The notes beneath the pieces were generated by a model. It worked only from the letters and a program-made list of their open reading frames with translations, had not been told where the DNA came from and did not search any database. DNA of 10,854 nucleotides from contig JAHJRS010000096.1 of assembly GCA_018830845.1 (NCBI GenBank), positions 1 to 10,854 on the forward strand, given 5' to 3'. Position numbers and translations under genes: made by a program. This stretch comes from Nanobdellota archaeon (lineage in GTDB: Archaea; Nanobdellota; Nanobdellia; Pacearchaeales; GW2011-AR1). Each line of letters begins with the position of its first letter. Position 1 is the stretch's first letter. Shown here in pieces: positions 6,618 to 10,854 of the stretch.

Positions 6618-7490
6618 ATGACAAGAATCGATTTTCGGGACCAGATTTCAAGAAACAAAGTGCGCTCATTTTTCCTGATGGTTTTTATAGGAATTTTTAT
6701 AGTCATTATGGGTTATGTAATTTCTTTTGCTTTTGAGCCCGGATATTTTTTTATAATAATGATTATTGCAATAATTATCTCGCTTCTTTATACATGGGTT
6801 GGTTATTACAATTCAGACAAACTTGCGGTTAGTTCTGTAAGGGCAAAGGTTGCTGACAAACACAAATATCCTGATTATTATCGTCTTGTTGAAGGCTTGA
6901 CCGTTGCTTCATCAATTCCTATGCCAAAGCTTTACATTATGGAATCGCCCTCCATAAATGCTTTTGCAAGTGGAAGAGACCCTAAGCATGCTGTTGTTTG
7001 TGTTACAACCGGAGCGCTTGAAAAACTGGACAGGAGAGAACTTGAAGGAGTTTTGGCTCACGAGATGGGGCACATCGCAAATTATGACATTCGTTTTATA
7101 ACTTTAGTCACAGTCATGGTGGGAATTGTTTCAATAATTTCTCAAATTTTCTTAAGAAGTCTTTGGTTTAGGGGGGGAGGAGATAACAAAAACTCTGCAA
7201 TTTTTATGATAATTGGAATTGTTCTTGCCATTCTTGCTCCAGTTGTTGTTGCATTGGTTCAGCTTGCAATTTCAAGGAAAAGAGAATACTCGGCTGATGC
7301 AACTGCGGTAAAATTTACAAGAAACCCAAACGGCCTTATTGGAGCTTTACAAAAAATAAAAAAAGAAAACGAACCTGAAAAAAAGGTTTCAAAGGCTCTT
7401 GCCCCGATGTTTTTTGCAAATCCTTTTAAGGGCATGGGTTCGACTCATCCTCCAATTGAAAAAAGAATTGAAATTTTGAAAAAGTTGTAA
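6618..7490 (+). CDS. htpX: HtpX-type membrane zinc metalloprotease (peptidase M48B)
   Basis: 290 aa, normal for HtpX. It is a membrane-embedded zinc endopeptidase that cleaves misfolded membrane proteins with a cytoplasm-facing active site. Two transmembrane helices (about 17-36 and 42-62) precede the catalytic region, and two more (about 158-177 and 193-216) interrupt it. The zinc site is HEMGH at 148-152 (ligands H148 and H152, catalytic E149) with third ligand E223 in SRKREYSADA. Also conserved are PSINAFASGRDPKHAVVCVT (about 111-130), the LDRRELEGVLAHE helix and the C-terminal STHPPIEKRI (275-284). No catalytic residue is missing. It lies downstream of lemA, the usual partnership, and is followed after one base by a nuclease-fold gene likely co-transcribed with it. 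Confidence 0.97.
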   Translation: MTRIDFRDQISRNKVRSFFLMVFIGIFIVIMGYVISFAFEPGYFFIIMIIAIIISLLYTWVGYYNSDKLAVSSVRAKVADKHKYPDYYRLVEGLTVASSIPMPKLYIMESPSINAFASGRDPKHAVVCVTTGALEKLDRRELEGVLAHEMGHIANYDIRFITLVTVMVGIVSIISQIFLRSLWFRGGGDNKNSAIFMIIGIVLAILAPVVVALVQLAISRKREYSADATAVKFTRNPNGLIGALQKIKKENEPEKKVSKALAPMFFANPFKGMGSTHPPIEKRIEILKKL

Positions 7491-7491
7491 G

Positions 7492-7851
7492 ATGGATTAT
7501 AAAAAAACAATTGAGAAATCTACTCCAAGACAAAGAAAATTATTTTATGCTTTGAAGAATCAAGGAGTTCCTGCAAGACTTGAGTTTAATGATGGATATA
7601 AAACTATAGACATTGCAGTTCCAGATGCAATGATAAATATTGAAGTGGATGGAGTTCCTCATAATTCTTTTGGTAAACAAGCACTACAGGATTTAAAGAG
7701 GACTTATCATTCTATTAAAAATGGATATTTTACTCTTAGAATACCCAATTCATTGATAGACCCTTATTTTGATGAAACTGTAGATTTAATTGTTGAAATT
7801 TTAAATGAGAGTCGGGACCAACTAGAAAACGAAGAGTTTTTTGGCGAATAA
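7492..7851 (+). CDS. DUF559/Vsr-like (PD-(D/E)XK fold) putative nuclease domain protein
   Basis: 119 aa single-domain protein. An N-terminal helix (STPRQRKLFYALKNQGV, 10-26) is followed by the core: YKTIDIAVPDAMINIEVDGVPH (36-57), with D40, E51 and D53 in the positions of the DUF559/very-short-patch-repair-like restriction endonuclease fold (D-x10-E-x-D-G-x-x-H). Then comes a helix with D67-x-KR (DLKRTYHSIKNGY) and a closing strand TLRIPNSLI (81-89), which is the GY-x-x-LR-x-PN end typical of these domains. Activity would be metal-dependent DNA cleavage or repair, but the substrate is unknown. ATG begins one base after the htpX stop, with no room for a leaderless promoter and no evident Shine-Dalgarno, so expression probably depends on translational coupling to htpX. 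By eye its codons are plainer (TTA, AGA, ATA) than htpX's, possibly a later arrival. Confidence 0.75.
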   Translation: MDYKKTIEKSTPRQRKLFYALKNQGVPARLEFNDGYKTIDIAVPDAMINIEVDGVPHNSFGKQALQDLKRTYHSIKNGYFTLRIPNSLIDPYFDETVDLIVEILNESRDQLENEEFFGE

Positions 7852-7870
7852 AATTATTCTGAATAATTTT
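7850..7870. repeat. 21-bp perfect palindrome abutting a TATA box
   Basis: Arms AAAATTATTC (7850-7859) and GAATAATTTT (7861-7870) are exact inverted copies around a single T. The right arm runs into the TATA box at 7868-7876 and the left arm overlaps the preceding stop codon. It could be a dimeric regulator site or a weak terminator hairpin. The tight loop argues for the former. Confidence 0.6.
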
Positions 7871-7876
7871 ATAAAT
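7868..7876 (+). promoter_or_regulatory. Leaderless promoter of the four-helix membrane protein gene
   Basis: TTTATAAAT centred on 7872, 25 nt before ATG 7897. It is identical in sequence and spacing to the lemA box. Confidence 0.7.
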
Positions 7877-7896
7877 TCCTTTTTCCTTCAATAATC

Positions 7897-8751
7897 ATGG
7901 GATTTTTTAGAGGGACAATTGTTTTTTTACTTGCTCTTGCATTTTTCCTTATGGCTTTTGTTGCAAATCTTTTTTTAACTTTAAGCTGGTCCCTTGATTA
8001 TGATAATGTTAATCCCTCTCTTTCAAACCTTACAAGCGACTTCGCAAAAGCTTCAGGCTCAAGAATTGCGGTTTTTTCAGAATATGAAACCAAAAAAATT
8101 CAGTGCAGTGTCCTGGAGGAAGTAAATTTTAGCTATGCCGGGGCGCAAATTCCTGTTCCGTGCTCTGTTGTTGAAACGGATGCAAATTCAGTAATTGACT
8201 ACCTTGACGAAGAGGTCGTTAGATTTTATTATTATAAGGATTATTCCTGCAATTTTTTAAATTGTCTTGAAACCGAGAAGCACACATTTTTTCTTTTTTC
8301 ACAAACTGCAAAGGAATACTGGAATTTACGTTTTAATTCTCTTCTCCCATTAATGCTTGCAGTGTTGGTACTTATGTTTGTTTTTGTCAAGTCTAAACAC
8401 AATGCCCTGGTTTTGGGAGGAATAATGATCATCTTTTCTTCCTTTCCATTTAAACAGATAAGTTTACTTTTCTCTATTGCACCAAACTTCATTCCTTTTG
8501 AGCTTTTACCAGTTTTCTTTTCAAAGTCAGACAGTGTTTTTAATTTGTCAATAATTATTGGGTTATTGATGGTTGTAGTGGGAATTGGATTTGGGTTTTT
8601 TAAGCTGGGAATGAAATTAGGAAATCTTTTCAAAAAGTTATTTGGAAAAATAAAAGGAAAAAAAGAAGAAGTTAATGAAGGTGAAAAAAAACTGATTAGC
8701 CTAAAGGTTAAAGAAGAAGTTGAAAAGGTTTTAAAAAAGAAGAAAAGATAG
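7897..8751 (+). CDS. Four-helix membrane protein with extracytoplasmic four-Cys loop
   Basis: 284 aa, family not recognised. An N-terminal helix (about 7-29) is followed by a hydrophilic loop (30-145) carrying C70, C89, C118 and C123. These are the only cysteines, and they could form two disulfides if the loop is outside. Three more hydrophobic segments lie at about 147-164, 168-190 and 214-236. The C-terminal 45 residues are Lys/Glu-rich and would be cytoplasmic by the positive-inside rule (NLFKKLFGKIKGKKEE onward). It has its own strong leaderless promoter, with no conserved catalytic motif that I can see. The even helix count and odd-sized loop do not match a transporter. A small sensor or envelope protein is a guess from context next to lemA/htpX. 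Confidence 0.8.
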   Translation: MGFFRGTIVFLLALAFFLMAFVANLFLTLSWSLDYDNVNPSLSNLTSDFAKASGSRIAVFSEYETKKIQCSVLEEVNFSYAGAQIPVPCSVVETDANSVIDYLDEEVVRFYYYKDYSCNFLNCLETEKHTFFLFSQTAKEYWNLRFNSLLPLMLAVLVLMFVFVKSKHNALVLGGIMIIFSSFPFKQISLLFSIAPNFIPFELLPVFFSKSDSVFNLSIIIGLLMVVVGIGFGFFKLGMKLGNLFKKLFGKIKGKKEEVNEGEKKLISLKVKEEVEKVLKKKKR

Positions 8752-8767
8752 TTTTTTATGCAACAAT

Positions 8768-8777
8768 ATTTAAAAAT
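8768..8777 (+). promoter_or_regulatory. TATA-like box deciding the start of the 96-aa gene
   Basis: ATTTAAAAAT centred near 8772, 25-26 nt before ATG 8798. This supports ATG 8798 rather than the in-frame TTG at 8783, which is only about 10 nt from the box. A T6 run at 8752-8757, just after the preceding stop codon, could end the upstream transcript. Confidence 0.5.
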
Positions 8778-8797
8778 AGATTTTGAATTTTATAACA

Positions 8798-9088
8798 ATG
8801 GGAGAAGTGTATTCATATCAACCTGATGTGGCTTATCCAAATTTATTCTTTGAAGTTTCACAGGGAGTAAGGTGGTTAGTTGAAAATTACAAAATAGATT
8901 ATACCAAAGCAGAGTTGGTTTTTATGAGGAAAGGCGCTTTAGGAAGATTAGAGAACATGGGGATAAATGAAAAGACTTACGATTCTGGTGAACATCATTT
9001 TACAAAAGTTGAAGCATGTTATCTTGAACTAAATGAGCTTTATGATACTTATCACTCTTTTGCGGACGTGAACAAATTTAGGGATTAA
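8798..9088 (+). CDS. 96-aa orphan protein
   Basis: 96 aa from ATG 8798, starting MGEVYSYQPDVAYPNLFFEV. It is soluble and mixed in composition with many Tyr, Glu and Asn, and no signal peptide or membrane helix. A helix-rich middle (VRWLVENYKIDYTKAELVF) is followed by RKGALGRLENMGI and a helix with YLELNELYDTYHSF. A pair HH (EHHF) and a single Cys are present, but no recognisable metal motif. I do not recognise the family. A consistent leaderless promoter and no competing frame support it as real. Its stop codon overlaps the stop codon of the opposite-strand receptor-like gene by 4 nt (shared TTAA), so the two transcripts collide tail to tail. By eye its codon use is closer to the 7492 gene than to htpX. 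Confidence 0.7.
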   Translation: MGEVYSYQPDVAYPNLFFEVSQGVRWLVENYKIDYTKAELVFMRKGALGRLENMGINEKTYDSGEHHFTKVEACYLELNELYDTYHSFADVNKFRD

Positions 9089-10854
9089 TTTTCTTTTTTG
9101 TCTTCAGCATTTTGTTTTGCTTTCTCTTTTTCCTGTCGGGCCAAAAATCCCTTTATGAAAGTAGAATGATTGTTTCTATCAACAATTTCCCTTAGGATAT
9201 ACGCTTTAACTCCTCCCGCATTTACAGGGTCTCCCTTTATCTTTTCGTCTAAATTTAACTTGAATTTTTCTGAAACCAAAACTTCCCCCCCTGATGAGTT
9301 TGCAATTTTCTTTGACTCTGTCATTAAAGTTCCAAGGCTCATGAATTTGATGACCCCTTTTTCAGTTTTTGCAATTATTGTTCCATCGTTGACAGATATC
9401 CCAAACTCTATTTTTTGCTTGAACCTTTTGTTATGGGCTTTGAAAATTTCCTTTATTTTTTGGGCAATTTCTATTGCAATTTTTTGGTTTTTGAATGTTT
9501 TTGTAAATGAAGGGGCAAATACAAAAAACATGTAATTATTGTTTGTGTAAATAAATCCCTTATTTTCCTTTATGAGGTTTGATATTTTCCCAAGGGTTTC
9601 TTTGGTATAAATTCCTTTTTCTGCCTCATCATAGTTTTTTACTGAAATGCATCCTACAGTTGAGTTCTGTTTTGAACCGGTAATGGAGAGTGAAAGTTCA
9701 GCGCTCTCAGGTTCAGATATTTCCTTTGGTTCTGAAACTGCTTTTTGAGAAATTGTCTTCTCTTTTTTTGGTTCTGGTTTTGGAGTTAAGATTGTTTTTC
9801 TTCTGTGCCCCCTCATAAACACAATGTATGCCCCAAGACCAATTATTATAAGAATAAAAATGAGTATTAGAATATTCATGCTTATCGGACCATCAGATAT
9901 TTTTGAAAGCTGGATGGCATTTCCCGATAAAAAAACTCTTTTTTGAAGGTCCTCAACGGAAATATCATATTCTCCATCAGGTGCACTTATGAGATACCTC
10001 TCGGATTCTCCCACGCCCAGAGAAAGAGGAATATCTACAGATTCATTCCCAATTTTAACCGATAATATCTCATCATAAAAAACGTTTCCGGTGTTTTCCA
10101 AGGTTAGGGTGTTGTTTACAATAGTTGAAGAGATTTTTTTGTTTACAAGAACCTCAAATTCGAAAACTGAAGATTTGCCTTCAGAATATGCAAACATTTC
10201 TATTTTTCCAGGGGGGGTATTTTCCGCGGTTTTGTATTCAAACGGAATTCCGGTTTCAGTCAAAAATTCGCTCGGAGCATTACCTTTTATTTTTATTTCA
10301 GTTTTTTTTCCAAGTATGCTTTTTCCTGTTTGGTCATGAAGTATAATTTTTCCGGTTAGGTACTCTCCCGGCATTACGGATTTTTTATCAAGGGATATCT
10401 CAAGAGTTGTGGGAACCTGAATTATCTCCAAAAAGGCAAGTTTTTTTCCGAAGTTAGTTCTTTTTCCTAAACTATCAAATTCATTTACTGTTAGGTTTAT
10501 ATTGTGAATCCCAGCGGGAAATTCGGAGGGAATTTCAAAGGTTTCAAAAAATTCTCCGTTAGCAACATTTCCGGAATAAGTTTTTGAGTCAATTGAAATG
10601 GAGTATTCTCCGTCAGATTTTTCTCCGTTTTCCTTTAGTGCTGAAGCTTTAATCTCCACGACCTGACCCGGGGCATATTCCTTATCAAGGTTGAAAGTTG
10701 ATATTTTTATGGTATTTGAAATTTTAAAGTTTGAGGAAGTGTCTTCAACATTTTGACCTGCGGTTACCTTAAGGTTGCAGTTTCCAAGGGAATCTCCTAT
10801 TAAAGAATTAACAAGCGGAAAAATAATCTGTTTTTTTAGAACTTTGTTTGAAGA
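9085..10854 (-). CDS. Receptor-like protein: Ig-like ectodomain, TM helix, degenerate class III cyclase domain; 5' end cut
   Basis: The frame stays open to the right edge, so the GTG at 10659 is internal and the N-terminus is missing. Numbering from that GTG, the ectodomain has Ig-like units (APGQVVEIKASAL just upstream of and into residue 7, and MPGEYLTGKIILHDQTGKSI at 96-115), then a NEW3/CARDB-like unit (LTLENTGNVFYDE, LGVGESE, APDGEYDISVED; 184-237). One transmembrane helix spans 261-283, with basic RGHRRK after it, so the C-terminus is inside. After a Pro/Glu/Lys linker, residues 330-468 follow the class III nucleotidyl cyclase homology order: CISVKNY, YMFFVFA, KIEFGISVNDGTIIA, IKFMSLGTLMTESKKIA, GGEVLVSEKF. 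Metal-binding Asp positions are S339 and N375, and the transition-state Asn and Arg positions are T447 and K451. Cyclase activity is therefore unlikely, and a nucleotide-sensing or dimerising output is more plausible. The tail after 500 is basic. Confidence 0.8.
   Translation of the reverse strand, partial: SSNKVLKKQIIFPLVNSLIGDSLGNCNLKVTAGQNVEDTSSNFKISNTIKISTFNLDKEYAPGQVVEIKASALKENGEKSDGEYSISIDSKTYSGNVANGEFFETFEIPSEFPAGIHNINLTVNEFDSLGKRTNFGKKLAFLEIIQVPTTLEISLDKKSVMPGEYLTGKIILHDQTGKSILGKKTEIKIKGNAPSEFLTETGIPFEYKTAENTPPGKIEMFAYSEGKSSVFEFEVLVNKKISSTIVNNTLTLENTGNVFYDEILSVKIGNESVDIPLSLGVGESERYLISAPDGEYDISVEDLQKRVFLSGNAIQLSKISDGPISMNILILIFILIIIGLGAYIVFMRGHRRKTILTPKPEPKKEKTISQKAVSEPKEISEPESAELSLSITGSKQNSTVGCISVKNYDEAEKGIYTKETLGKISNLIKENKGFIYTNNNYMFFVFAPSFTKTFKNQKIAIEIAQKIKEIFKAHNKRFKQKIEFGISVNDGTIIAKTEKGVIKFMSLGTLMTESKKIANSSGGEVLVSEKFKLNLDEKIKGDPVNAGGVKAYILREIVDRNNHSTFIKGFLARQEKEKAKQNAEDKKEN

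Noticed and set aside
8241..8633. Minus-strand 130-codon open frame inside the membrane protein gene
   Set aside because: It is antisense to hydrophobic helices, and the plus frame has a strong leaderless promoter and sensible topology.
8783..8797. TTG start adding five residues to the 96-aa gene
   Set aside because: It lies only about 10 nt from the TATA-like box, whereas ATG 8798 fits the window-wide spacing.
9170..9535. Plus-strand 121-codon open frame within the cyclase-like domain
   Set aside because: It is antisense to a domain whose motif order is recognisable, with no start signals.
9085..10659. GTG 10659 as the true start of the receptor-like gene
   Set aside because: The frame continues without a stop to the window edge and encodes more Ig-like sequence (YAPGQVV) upstream, and no signal peptide follows the GTG.

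Overview
The window looks like chromosome from an AT-rich archaeon, most likely a small-genome DPANN lineage of the Pacearchaeota/Woesearchaeota type. Three things point there. Nearly every gene starts with ATG about 25 nt after a T/A-rich TATA-like box and has no Shine-Dalgarno sequence, which is the archaeal leaderless pattern. The proteins are Lys/Glu/Ile/Phe-rich and gaps between genes are only tens of bases. Several proteins have a look I associate with that group: acidic N-x-T/S-rich surface proteins and coiled-coil orphans. The lineage call is inference, as there is no rRNA in the window.

Layout. 1-1446 (+) is the 3' part of a membrane-anchored surface protein with an acidic linker built from a perfect 99-bp tandem duplication. 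It converges with a minus-strand block at 5665-1449. Read in its own direction, that block holds a degenerate PEP synthase-like protein without the phosphohistidine domain (5665-3581), a coiled-coil protein (3541-3065), a tightly coupled protein whose C-terminal domain may resemble the N-terminal domain of archaeal PilT/GspE-type ATPases (3063-2356), and a secreted caspase-fold (clan CD) cysteine peptidase carrying an EF-hand (2303-1449).

A divergent 80-bp promoter region (5666-5745) separates this block from a plus-strand run: LemA (5746), a 75-aa orphan (6352), the HtpX membrane zinc protease (6618), a DUF559/Vsr-like nuclease-fold protein one base behind htpX (7492), a four-helix membrane protein with four cysteines in its outer loop (7897), and a 96-aa orphan (8798). 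The last of these overlaps tail to tail with a minus-strand gene running off the right edge (9085-10854). That gene encodes a receptor-like protein: extracellular Ig-like domains, one transmembrane helix, and a cytoplasmic class III nucleotidyl cyclase homology domain with all catalytic residues replaced.

Functionally the window leans towards the cell envelope: LemA/HtpX membrane quality control, a secreted protease, a surface protein and a putative receptor. The most unusual points are two independent pseudoenzymes (PEP synthase without its phosphocarrier domain, and a cyclase without metal sites) and a calcium-site-bearing secreted caspase relative. There is no gene-free stretch over 300 bp. 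I see no tRNA, rRNA, CRISPR array or insertion sequence.
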